Source: Candidatus Huberarchaeum crystalense | Lineage (GTDB): Archaea > Huberarchaeota > Huberarchaeia > Huberarchaeales > Huberarchaeaceae | Reading direction: 5' to 3' | DNA: 15,980 bases | Assembly (NCBI GenBank): GCA_002789275.1 | Contig: PFSX01000029.1 | Span: forward strand, 1-15,980 | The notes under the pieces: model-generated | Database searches by the model: none | The model's input: the letters and a program-made list of their open reading frames with translations, nothing else | Told to the model about the DNA's origin: nothing | Position numbers and translations under genes: made by a program | Shown: piece by piece, positions 1 through 6,527 of the stretch | How the letters are laid out: each line of letters starts with the position of its first letter | Position numbering within the stretch: position 1 is the stretch's first letter

Positions 1-314
1 TCTAACTTTTCTTGTGCTTGTTGTATTGTGCGCTCCAAAACTTCTTTTATCTTTTTTCCATCTTCTATGCGGTGCTCATATCCAACAAGAACATCTGCGC
101 GCTTTTTCTTAATCATAACATCTCCAATAATTTGAAAGACCTCGTCATCAGTCAATTTTTTAAGTTCTTCATAAATTTCTGTAAAAACCACAATGCGTTG
201 CTCAATTTCTTGCAGTTGATGACTGCATTGGTAAGCTGTTTGTTGGTTTAGTGCTATTTCTTGTTCAACTTTATTTTCAGGAGAGTCTTGTTTGTTAGGA
301 GTTTTTTCTACCAT
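1..314 (-). CDS. pfdB: Prefoldin subunit beta (partial, N-terminal part)
   Basis: Reading the minus strand from the ATG at 314-312 gives 104 codons without a stop, running off the left edge, so the C-terminus is missing. After a polar, Gln/Lys-rich tail of about 20 residues there is a long heptad-rich helix, then a segment reading EELKKLTDDEVFQIIGDVMI, then a second Lys/Glu-rich helix. Helix, short beta-hairpin and returning helix is the prefoldin beta plan, and the 'L-DD-EV(Y/F)---G--(L/M)I' hairpin is typical of the archaeal subunit. With alpha subunits it forms a hexameric chaperone that holds unfolded proteins for the thermosome; this is family knowledge. The gene is divergent from pelota with an 86-base shared promoter region. 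The N-terminal tail is longer than in many homologues. Identification is by motif recognition only. Confidence 0.8.
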   Translation of the reverse strand, partial: MVEKTPNKQDSPENKVEQEIALNQQTAYQCSHQLQEIEQRIVVFTEIYEELKKLTDDEVFQIIGDVMIKKKRADVLVGYEHRIEDGKKIKEVLERTIQQAQEKL

Positions 315-330
315 ATTATTTATATAATAA

Positions 331-341
331 TATTATATTTT
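331..341 (-). promoter_or_regulatory. Possible TATA box for prefoldin beta
   Basis: On the minus strand this reads as an A/T run (AAAATATAATA), centred about 22 bases upstream of the ATG at 314. That is the spacing expected for a leaderless archaeal transcript. The whole interval is AT-rich, so the call is weak. Confidence 0.3.
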
Positions 342-372
342 ACAATAATGAAAAATAAAAAACCAAAATAAC

Positions 373-380
373 TTTTAAAA
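373..380 (+). promoter_or_regulatory. Probable TATA box for pelota
   Basis: TTTTAAAA is centred about 24 bases before the ATG at 401 and is preceded by an A-rich stretch that could act as a BRE. The spacing fits leaderless transcription starting at or near the start codon. There is no Shine-Dalgarno sequence between this box and the ATG. Confidence 0.4.
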
Positions 381-400
381 TCACATTTAATAAAAAAACT

Positions 401-1420
401 ATGAAATTATTGTCTTTTAATCCAAAAATTCAAGAAGTCAAACTTCAGCCAGACAATTATGAAGATCTTGCTTTGCTTTGTCGGATTTTGTGCAAAGGAG
501 ATATTTTGGTTGGAAAGGCTCGGAGGAAAATTGAAATAAGTGAAGAAGGTGAAAGACCGCGCGCAAAAATTGAAATTTTCAATGCTACTATTCAAATTAA
601 CAGCATTAAATTTCAAGAGAGTAGTGTGCTTCATGCTTCTGGAATTTTACAGGACGGAAAGCAAAAAGGTAAATTCCAATCAATATCTGTTGATGTTGGT
701 TGTTCTTATTTTATAAAAAAAAGGCAATGGCAGGCATGGGAAATTGATAAAATTAAACAACATGAAAAAGCAACAAAGCCACTGGTTTTTATAGGAGTTG
801 AGCAAGATGAGATTAATTTTTTTGTAATGGGGCGCGAAATAAAACACTTGGCTAAAATTAATTACAATGCTATTGCAAAGGACTTTGGGCAAACAACAAG
901 CAAATGGGACACTGTAAAATTTTTTAAAGAAATTCAAGATCTAAACCAACAATTTAATTTTGAGTCAGTCGTGGTTTTTGGGCCTGGATTTTGGAAAGAA
1001 ATAGTGGCAAAAAGTTTAGAAGATAAAAAACTTCATCTAAAAATTTTTATAGAAGGATCATCAAGCGGCGACGAACATGGACTTTTTGAAATTATGCGGC
1101 AAGGAAGAATAAACAAAATAGAAAAAAATCAACAACAAGCAAAAGAATTTGAACTTTGGGAAACTTTTTTAGGATGTGTCGGACGCAATGAAAAGGTCAC
1201 TTATGGTTTGGAGAATCTAAAAAAAGCAATAGAAATAGGTGCTGTTGAAAATTTGCTTATAAGTCAGACATTTTTAAGAGATAAAATTATTGTAGATTTA
1301 ATACAAGATGCAGAAAAAAAGCACGCAAAAATCTTCATTATTTCACACTCATTTGTAAGGACACAACTTGATGGTTTTGGCGGGGTCGCAGCATTTTTAA
1401 GATGGAATTTATATTCATAA
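401..1420 (+). CDS. pelA: mRNA surveillance protein Pelota (Dom34 homologue)
   Basis: This 339-residue protein has the length and three-part order of archaeal Pelota. An N-terminal Sm-like domain (about 1-130) contains a G-D-L/I-V segment and an RAKIEIFNATIQI strand. A central eRF1-domain-2-like part spans about 130-260, and a C-terminal L7Ae-like domain about 260-339. The last domain includes 'KKAIEIGAVENLLIS' and 'FGGVAAFLR', both characteristic. The central domain lacks GGQ, as expected for Pelota and unlike release factor aRF1. Pelota works with the ABCE1 ATPase to split stalled ribosomes, and with aEF1A to recognise an empty A site (family knowledge). No RBS is visible, and a TATA-like box at 373-380 suggests a leaderless transcript. 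EndoQ follows after 16 bases, so the two are probably co-transcribed. Confidence 0.93.
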   Translation: MKLLSFNPKIQEVKLQPDNYEDLALLCRILCKGDILVGKARRKIEISEEGERPRAKIEIFNATIQINSIKFQESSVLHASGILQDGKQKGKFQSISVDVGCSYFIKKRQWQAWEIDKIKQHEKATKPLVFIGVEQDEINFFVMGREIKHLAKINYNAIAKDFGQTTSKWDTVKFFKEIQDLNQQFNFESVVVFGPGFWKEIVAKSLEDKKLHLKIFIEGSSSGDEHGLFEIMRQGRINKIEKNQQQAKEFELWETFLGCVGRNEKVTYGLENLKKAIEIGAVENLLISQTFLRDKIIVDLIQDAEKKHAKIFIISHSFVRTQLDGFGGVAAFLRWNLYS

Positions 1421-1436
1421 ATTTACCAAAAAAAAT

Positions 1437-2714
1437 ATGAAAATATTCGCAGATCTACATATTCATAGCAAACATTCGCGCGCATGTTCAACTTCAATGG
1501 ATATTGAGCATATTGCAAAATACTCTAAAATCAAAGGCCTAAATCTTGTTGGAACAGGTGATTTTACTCATCCTATTTGGATAAAAGAACTAAAAGAAAA
1601 ACTTATTGATTTAGGAAAGGGTATTTTTCAGGATAAAATATATAATCAAAATTTTGTGCTTCAAACAGAAATATCTTTAGTATATACTCAAAATAAAAAA
1701 GGCAGGAGAGTTCATCTTGTTGTTCTTGCGCCAAGTTTTGAAATTGTTGATAAAATCACAAATTACTTGCTAAAAAGAGGAAGAATTGATTATGATGGCC
1801 GCCCAATTTTTAACATTTCTTGCAGAGATTTTACAAAAGACATATTAGAAATTTCAAACAATATTGAAATTATTCCTGCGCATATATGGACGCCTTGGTT
1901 TGGTTTGTTCGGCTCAAAATCTGGCTTTGATTCTGTTAAAGAGTGTTTTGGTGATCAAGCAGACCACATCCATAGCCTTGAAACAGGATTGTCAGCAGAT
2001 CCTGAAATGTTTTGGCGAGTTAGTTCTTTGGATAAATATACAATATTGTCAAGTTCTGATTGTCATAGTTTTTGGCCATGGAGAATCGGAAGAGAAGCAA
2101 CAATTTTTGAATTTGATAAGATAACATATGAAAATTTAATAAATGCAATAAGAACAAAAAAAGGTTACATAGGAACTATTGAAGTTGATCCTGCTTATGG
2201 AAAATATCATTTTGATGGGCACAGAAATTGCAATATATCTTACTCTCCTGAAGAAAGCAAAAAACACAACAAACTTTGTCCTGTTTGTGGAAAACCACTA
2301 ATAATAGGGGTGTTGGCGCGCGTTGAAGTGTTGGCTGACAGATTAGAAAAATATAAATTAACGGGTGCAGCAGAATACAAAAGGCTAATTCCTTTGATTG
2401 AACTTTTAAGTTTTGCGCGCAAAAAAGGTATAACAAGCAAAAATATTCAAACCGAATATTTTGATACTGTCAGCAAATTCAACAATGAGTTTGAAATTTT
2501 ATTAAATGTTTCAGAAAAAGATTTAAAATTAGTTTTTGACGAGCAAGTTGTTGAGTTAATTTTAAAAAATAGGATAGGAAAAATTGAGGTTGTACCAGGA
2601 TATGATGGGGTTTATGGAGTGATAAAACCAGATAATAGCAACACTATAAATAAAAAGAATATTGAAAATAAAAAAGTTTTTTCCAAATATCAAAAACAAA
2701 GAACTTTAGAATAA
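1437..2714 (+). CDS. Endonuclease Q (PHP-domain DNA repair nuclease)
   Basis: The 425-residue product closely matches the size and layout of archaeal EndoQ (TIGR00375-type proteins). The PHP metal site starts with D6, H8 and H10 (DLHIHSKHS). It continues with 'GTGDFTHP' (D42, H45), 'IIPAHIWTPWFG' and 'SSSDCHSFWPWRIG'. A zinc-finger follows, with C265 and a C281-P-V-C284 pair, then a C-terminal region ending in 'VVPGYDGVYGVI', typical of the family. EndoQ nicks DNA on the 5' side of deaminated bases such as uracil and hypoxanthine, and of abasic sites, starting an archaeal repair route. The start at 1437 follows an A-run plus ATATG, the usual start context here. The extra Lys-rich tail after about residue 395 is poorly conserved. 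It is likely co-transcribed with pelota and shows no sign of decay. Confidence 0.88.
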   Translation: MKIFADLHIHSKHSRACSTSMDIEHIAKYSKIKGLNLVGTGDFTHPIWIKELKEKLIDLGKGIFQDKIYNQNFVLQTEISLVYTQNKKGRRVHLVVLAPSFEIVDKITNYLLKRGRIDYDGRPIFNISCRDFTKDILEISNNIEIIPAHIWTPWFGLFGSKSGFDSVKECFGDQADHIHSLETGLSADPEMFWRVSSLDKYTILSSSDCHSFWPWRIGREATIFEFDKITYENLINAIRTKKGYIGTIEVDPAYGKYHFDGHRNCNISYSPEESKKHNKLCPVCGKPLIIGVLARVEVLADRLEKYKLTGAAEYKRLIPLIELLSFARKKGITSKNIQTEYFDTVSKFNNEFEILLNVSEKDLKLVFDEQVVELILKNRIGKIEVVPGYDGVYGVIKPDNSNTINKKNIENKKVFSKYQKQRTLE

Positions 2715-2774
2715 ATAAACAACAGCATATTTTTAGCACAGGATTATTTATAATATATGTAATACTTGTACTGA

Positions 2775-2870
2775 AAAATTATACAAATTAAAATAATTCA
2801 AATCACAAAATTATACAAATTAAAATAATTCAAATCACAAAATTATACAAATTAAAATAATTCAAATCAC
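2775..2870 (+). repeat. Tandem repeat, 3 exact copies of a 32 bp unit, upstream of trkH
   Basis: The copies are 2775-2806, 2807-2838 and 2839-2870, and I see no mismatch among them. Each unit contains ATACAAATTAAAATAATTC followed by AAATCAC. The array ends eight bases before the trkH ATG at 2879. The ATTAAAATAA core of the last copy (2851-2860) sits about 24 bases upstream of the ATG, where a TATA box would be expected. The array may therefore repeat a promoter element. There are no spacers, so it is not a CRISPR array. Confidence 0.9.
2851..2860 (+). promoter_or_regulatory. Possible TATA box for trkHA inside the third 32 bp repeat
   Basis: ATTAAAATAA, preceded by ACAA, is centred about 24 bases before the trkH start. 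Identical cores lie 32 and 64 bases further upstream in the other repeat copies. The spacing suits a leaderless archaeal promoter. Composition alone could produce such a site, so support is moderate. Confidence 0.4.
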
Positions 2871-2878
2871 AAAAAAAT

Positions 2879-4270
2879 ATGGTGTCTTTATTTAAAGAAA
2901 GTATTGTGTATGCTGCGTACTTTTTAGGTCTGCTTGCACCCTTTTTTTTATTGCCTATAGGTATAGCAGTTTATTTTGGTGAACGCCTCGCAGCAGTTGG
3001 TTTTTTTCTTGTTTTTTTAATTTTAGTTGGGTTTTGGTATTTTTTGCGAAAAAGTGTTTCTGTTAAAGATTTTAGCAAAAGAACATATTTGCTTGTTTTG
3101 TTTTTAGTATTTCCAATAGGAGCTATGGTTTGCTCAATACCATTTTTATTCGAAGGATTTGGATTTTTTGCATCTATTTTTGATGCTATGAGTGGTTGGA
3201 CAACAACAGGAGTAACTTTACATAGTGGAGAAATCAGCCAGAGTTTGTTGTTTTTTCGGAGTTTTTTAGAGTGGGTTGGGGGTATGGGTTTTATATTTTT
3301 TGCATTTCTTATTTTAAAATCACCTTTTCAGCAAGATGAGCATAAAGTGTATATTGATAAAATTAAAAATATTCGAGGGATTTCTATAAAATCATTTACT
3401 CAAAAAATTTTTGGTGTTTATGTTATACTTACTGGGGCGTGCTTTCTTTTACTTTTAATGTCAGGAATGACATGGTTTGATGCAATTAATTTAGCGATGG
3501 TCACACTTTCAACAGGTGGATTTTTTTGGTATTCTTCTTTTTCAGATATTCAAAAAATAATTTTAATTATTTTTATGTTGCTTGGAGCATCTTGCTTTGT
3601 TCTGTTTTTGATACGAAAAAATTTTATAAAATCTTTGTTAAATAATATTGAATTTAAGGTTATGGTTGTTGTAATTTTTGTAGGGGGTTGTATTTTTGCA
3701 ATAGATTCAGATATTATTTCTTCTGTTTTTTTGGCAACATCTGCGTTGTCAGGAACAGGAATTATTACAAACAATATAGATCTTACTCAAATATCTCCAT
3801 TTGCTATTTTGTTACTTTTTGGCTTTATGATTACAGGGGGAAGTTATTCTTCAACAACTGGCGGGCTAAAAATATGGAGAATTATTATTTTATTTAAGAC
3901 AATTTACGCAGAAATCAAAAAGTATTTGTTGCCTGAAAATGCTGTTATTCCTGTTATTTTTGAACACAATGTAATTGATAAAAAAGAAATACATAATGTG
4001 TTTGTGTATATTAGTATTTTTTTTATGGTTTTGTTTGGTTCAGCAGTAATTTTTTTAGTTTTTGGAGGATTAAATTTTTTTGATTCTTTATTTACAGCAG
4101 CAGCTTTTTTGTCAAACGCCGGAATTATGATTATAGATATAACTTCTTTGTCGTTTGTGTCTCAATTGTTGTGTTTCTTTTTAATGTGGATGGGCAGAAT
4201 TGAAATTTTGGGCTTTTTAGTTTTTGTTAGCAGTGTGCTTTATGTAATAAAAGAGCGCGCCAATTACTAA
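2879..4270 (+). CDS. trkH: Potassium uptake protein TrkH (ion-conducting subunit)
   Basis: This is a 463-residue, very hydrophobic polytopic membrane protein. The four pore-loop signatures of the Trk/Ktr/HKT superfamily are visible in order: 'SGWTTTGVTLH' near 105, 'TLSTGGFFW' near 210, 'SALSGTGIITN' near 288 and 'FLSNAGIMI' near 410. Each has the central filter glycine. A conserved 'GGSYSSTTGGLKIWRI' segment lies between the third and fourth repeats. Length is normal for TrkH (about 480). The protein lets K+ enter the cell under control of a cytoplasmic RCK-domain partner, here encoded 28 bases downstream by trkA (family knowledge). It begins ATATGGTG with no RBS, directly after the 32 bp repeat array. 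TrkG and KtrB are related alternatives; the TrkA partner and the size favour TrkH. Confidence 0.92.
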   Translation: MVSLFKESIVYAAYFLGLLAPFFLLPIGIAVYFGERLAAVGFFLVFLILVGFWYFLRKSVSVKDFSKRTYLLVLFLVFPIGAMVCSIPFLFEGFGFFASIFDAMSGWTTTGVTLHSGEISQSLLFFRSFLEWVGGMGFIFFAFLILKSPFQQDEHKVYIDKIKNIRGISIKSFTQKIFGVYVILTGACFLLLLMSGMTWFDAINLAMVTLSTGGFFWYSSFSDIQKIILIIFMLLGASCFVLFLIRKNFIKSLLNNIEFKVMVVVIFVGGCIFAIDSDIISSVFLATSALSGTGIITNNIDLTQISPFAILLLFGFMITGGSYSSTTGGLKIWRIIILFKTIYAEIKKYLLPENAVIPVIFEHNVIDKKEIHNVFVYISIFFMVLFGSAVIFLVFGGLNFFDSLFTAAAFLSNAGIMIIDITSLSFVSQLLCFFLMWMGRIEILGFLVFVSSVLYVIKERANY

Positions 4271-4298
4271 GAATATTCTTTATAAGTATAAAAATATT

Positions 4299-4943
4299 AT
4301 GAAAATCCTCATTTATGGAGCAGGGAAAATTGCGCGCACAATTATGGAGAAAATTCATAATGCCAAATTTATTGTTGTTGAAAATGATGATATAAAATCT
4401 CAAAAAATAGCATCTTTGTTTCCAAACGCAAAAGTATTTAGTGGAGATTGCATTAACTCGCAAGTAACTCACAATGCAGGATTAGATAGTGCAGATGTTG
4501 TAATTGCTGCAACAGATGACGATAGTATAAATATTGCTGCAGCAGTGTATGCGCGCCGATTTGTTCAAAATGTGATTGCTGTTATTCAAAAAGAAGAATT
4601 TTCAGAGGTTCTTAAGCAAATAGGTATTCTCCCTTTGCAACCAAATGAAACAGCAGGTAAAACATGTGTTTTTTATTTAAAATACCCTTTAATTTATGAT
4701 TTGATTCATATTGATGATGTTGGTTATAGAATGATAGAAATAAATATTGATGATGAGTTTAAACCACTAAAATTAAAGGACTTGCCAGATAAAGTGGGAT
4801 TGGTTGCTGCAATATATAGAAACAAAACCTTTATTAAACTTAATGAAAACACAGATATTAAAAATAATGATTGTGTGCTAGTTATTTTTGATATGAAAGA
4901 TTGTTGTGAAGAAGTGTACAAATTTTGGAAGTTTGAGGATTAG
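4299..4943 (+). CDS. trkA: TrkA-type potassium channel regulatory subunit (RCK domain)
   Basis: This 214-residue protein has an N-terminal Rossmann-type RCK domain (about 1-115). It starts 'MKILIYGAGKIARTI', with the nucleotide-binding G-x-G-x-x-A variant of the glycine motif, an acidic residue ending strand 2 ('VVENDD'), and 'ADVVIAATDDDSINIAAA'. A TrkA-C domain (about 130-210) follows, containing 'LKLKDLP' and ending in 'NDCVLVIFD'. One RCK-N plus one TrkA-C makes this a single-unit TrkA, as in many archaea, rather than the doubled E. coli form. It binds NAD(H) or ATP/ADP and gates TrkH on the cytoplasmic side (family knowledge). It lies 28 bases after trkH, almost certainly in the same transcript. 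Its stop codon lies inside the first copy of a 39 bp tandem repeat. Confidence 0.9.
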   Translation: MKILIYGAGKIARTIMEKIHNAKFIVVENDDIKSQKIASLFPNAKVFSGDCINSQVTHNAGLDSADVVIAATDDDSINIAAAVYARRFVQNVIAVIQKEEFSEVLKQIGILPLQPNETAGKTCVFYLKYPLIYDLIHIDDVGYRMIEINIDDEFKPLKLKDLPDKVGLVAAIYRNKTFIKLNENTDIKNNDCVLVIFDMKDCCEEVYKFWKFED

Positions 4944-5018
4944 TTAATGTTTTGGTGTTGTGTTTAAAAGTTTGGGGATTAGTTAATGTTTTGGTGTTGT
5001 GTTTAAAAGTTTGGGGAT
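4930..5018 (+). repeat. Tandem repeat, 2.3 copies of a 39 bp unit, overlapping the trkA stop
   Basis: Copies are 4930-4968, 4969-5007 and a partial 5008-5018. The unit begins AGTTTGGGGATTAGTTAATG and continues as T/G-rich sequence ending TTTAAA. The first copy differs from the second by one base (GAGGAT against GGGGAT). It encodes the last residues and TAG of trkA, so the 3' end of the gene has been copied downstream. No spacers are present. Confidence 0.9.
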
Positions 5019-5035
5019 CGGATTTTCCAAAAAAA

Positions 5036-5054
5036 GGTGTTTTTATATTCTTTA
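5036..5054 (+). terminator. Possible U-rich terminator after trkHA
   Basis: A T-rich stretch (GGTGTTTTTATATTCTTTA) follows the 39 bp repeat. Archaeal termination often needs only runs of T downstream of the stop. The same stretch could equally be the TATA region of the next unit (ATG at 5066), so the assignment is uncertain. Confidence 0.25.
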
Positions 5055-5065
5055 TACAATAATAT

Positions 5066-5155
5066 ATGGTAATTAAAATTACCTTTCACTTAAATAATCA
5101 AATATCCTTTGGAAGATTTGGAGATTTTCTGAGGAAAATATTTGATTTACCTTAA
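5066..5155 (+). CDS. Possible 29-residue peptide, unknown
   Basis: An ATG in the usual local start context (AATAATAT before ATG) opens 29 codons ending in TAA at 5153-5155. The product begins MVIKITFHLNNQ and ends with an F/L/R/K-rich part that could form an amphipathic helix. A T-rich TATA-like run lies 16-26 bases upstream, as for a leaderless gene. I do not recognise the peptide. The same stretch contains a 16-base palindrome and a 10-base inverted repeat, so it could be an RNA leader for the downstream genes, and the reading frame may be chance. Confidence is low. Confidence 0.25.
   Translation: MVIKITFHLNNQISFGRFGDFLRKIFDLP
5068..5083. promoter_or_regulatory. 16-base palindrome, possible operator
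   Basis: GGTAATT-AA-AATTACC is a 7-base perfect inverted repeat with a 2-base centre. It lies upstream of the 38-codon gene and dnaG, just after a TATA-like stretch. This is the usual size of a site bound by a small dimeric regulator. It could also be chance in AT-rich DNA. Confidence 0.3.
5096..5147 (+). repeat. Inverted repeat (10-base arms), possible RNA stem-loop
   Basis: The arms AATCAAATAT (5096-5105) and ATATTTGATT (5138-5147) are exactly complementary, separated by 32 bases. The inner part also carries CC and GG that could extend pairing with a small bulge. It lies 17 bases before the 38-codon basic peptide gene and would fall in its mRNA leader if transcription begins near 5055-5080. 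I know no described RNA family with this shape. Confidence 0.4.
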
Positions 5156-5164
5156 ATTAATATT

Positions 5165-5281
5165 ATGGGCAAACCAAAACTTAAAAAAGGAATCACAAAA
5201 AAAATGAGAGCGCGCGTACCGCACGGATTATGTATTAGTCACAAAAAAGTTGGCGGTAAACCTAAAGGTTCGCGCGTATAA
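5165..5281 (+). CDS. Small, highly basic 38-residue protein, possibly ribosome- or RNA-associated
   Basis: ATG at 5165 (context AATATT-ATG, as at neighbouring genes) opens 38 codons ending in TAA at 5279-5281. The product starts MGKPKLKKGITKKMRARVPH and ends with a GGKPKGSR motif. It has ten Lys, three Arg and two His, and no Asp or Glu, so it is strongly positive. It has one Cys (C23) and no hydrophobic segment. Such composition is typical of small ribosomal or RNA-binding proteins, but I do not recognise a named family. It is 52 bases upstream of dnaG on the same strand and may share its transcript. It carries the local GCGCGC hexamer and a CGCGCG, in line with the codon use of other genes here, which supports real coding. 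Confidence 0.65.
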   Translation: MGKPKLKKGITKKMRARVPHGLCISHKKVGGKPKGSRV

Positions 5282-5318
5282 AAAGAAATAATATTGGTAT
5301 TAAAAACAGTATATTTCT

Positions 5319-5324
5319 AAGGAG
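5319..5324 (+). promoter_or_regulatory. Shine-Dalgarno site of dnaG
   Basis: AAGGAG lies nine bases before the ATG at 5334. It is the only convincing Shine-Dalgarno sequence at any start in the window; the others have only A and T immediately upstream. It fixes the dnaG start and suggests the gene has a true 5' leader or is translated internally on a polycistronic RNA. Confidence 0.75.
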
Positions 5325-5333
5325 AAAAAAATA

Positions 5334-6527
5334 ATGGCAAAAATAGCAACAAATACAAAATACATGATTGAAGCATCAATTGAAATTAAAGGCATAATTG
5401 AAGAAAAAGACATTGCAGGAGCAATTTTTGGTCAAACAGAAGGTCTTGTCGAGACAAATTTGCGCGAACTTCAAAATCAAGGAAAAGTAGGAAGAATTGA
5501 AATTGAATTAAAAAAACAAGACAATGGAACATCTCGTGGCGCAATAAATATACCTACGAATTTAACCCAAGAAGAAACAGCAATAATTGCAGCATCAATT
5601 GAAACAATTGAAAAAGTTGGACCTTGCGAAGCAAAAGTGCACATATCTGCTATCACAGATGTTCGCATTGAAAAGCAACAAATAATAAAAAGTCGCGCAC
5701 TAGATCTTCTTTCCAAAATGCGAAGCGAAAGTTTAAACACGCGAGAGTTTATTCAAGATATAAAAGACGAAATAAAAGTGCAAAAAGCAGTTAAGTTTTT
5801 AGGAACAACAGCAGGACCAGATGTTGAAAAAAACAAAGATATAATTATAGTAGAAGGACGAGCAGATGTCCTTGCTTTGTTGCGCGCAGGTGTGAATAAC
5901 TCAATCGCAATCGAAGGATCTAAAATTAAGCAAGAAGTTATTGACTTTGCAGATGGAAAGAATATTACTCTTTTTGTTGATGGAGACAAAGGTGGAGAGA
6001 TTATTGCCCGAACAATTTCGCAAAAAATCAAAATATCTTTTTTTGCAAAAGCACCTGACGGAAAAGAAGTAGAAGAACTATCTCCTAAAGACATCTTACT
6101 ATCTTTGCAAAAAAAACACGGGCATCGACCAGAAGCAAGTGTTTTTGATAAACAGCATTCATTAAAAAAATATAATAATAATCTAAATTTGAGGTCTGCT
6201 TTTAAATCAAAGATTGTTGGCCCAGTTAAATCAAATACAAATCCTATTTTGAAAAAATATCTTCAAGAATTAGCAGGCACGCAAGCAATTTATTTGTTGG
6301 ACTATAGAAATGCTGTGATGGCGCGCGTTCCGCAAACAGATATAAATGAAGCGGTTTCACATTTTGGAAAAAAAATTAACTCTGTTCTTATTGATGGAAA
6401 AATCACACCAAAAATAGTAAAAATATTGCAAGGTTTGGAAAAAAATATAATTTTAGTTGGAACTGAAAAGGCAAGCAATTTAAAACAACCGGAAAATATT
6501 TTAATCTTCACAGAAAATGAAATATAA
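5334..6527 (+). CDS. dnaG: Archaeal DnaG primase-like protein (TOPRIM domain)
   Basis: This 397-residue protein matches archaeal DnaG in length and order. The N-terminal segment, 'TKYMIEASIEIKGIIEEKDIAGAIFGQTEGL', is diagnostic. A TOPRIM domain follows at about 168-250, with 'IIVEGRADVLALLRAG' supplying the catalytic glutamate and 'LFVDGDKGGE' the acidic DxD-type pair. A conserved C-terminal part ends at residue 397. The bacterial zinc-binding and helicase-binding domains are absent, as expected. In archaea DnaG has primase activity in vitro and is a stable component of the RNA exosome, where it helps bind poly(A) (family knowledge). The start is set by AAGGAG. The 3' end overlaps the Nop domain gene by 11 bases, implying translational coupling within an RNA-processing cluster. 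Confidence 0.94.
   Translation: MAKIATNTKYMIEASIEIKGIIEEKDIAGAIFGQTEGLVETNLRELQNQGKVGRIEIELKKQDNGTSRGAINIPTNLTQEETAIIAASIETIEKVGPCEAKVHISAITDVRIEKQQIIKSRALDLLSKMRSESLNTREFIQDIKDEIKVQKAVKFLGTTAGPDVEKNKDIIIVEGRADVLALLRAGVNNSIAIEGSKIKQEVIDFADGKNITLFVDGDKGGEIIARTISQKIKISFFAKAPDGKEVEELSPKDILLSLQKKHGHRPEASVFDKQHSLKKYNNNLNLRSAFKSKIVGPVKSNTNPILKKYLQELAGTQAIYLLDYRNAVMARVPQTDINEAVSHFGKKINSVLIDGKITPKIVKILQGLEKNIILVGTEKASNLKQPENILIFTENEI

Noticed and set aside
12..251. 79-codon plus-strand reading frame at the left edge
   Set aside because: It is antisense to the well-supported prefoldin beta coding region, and its Cys/Phe-rich product has no recognisable features.
2775..2870. Possible CRISPR array at the 32 bp repeats (and at the 39 and 50 bp repeats)
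   Set aside because: The copies abut directly with no unique spacers, and no cas genes are present.
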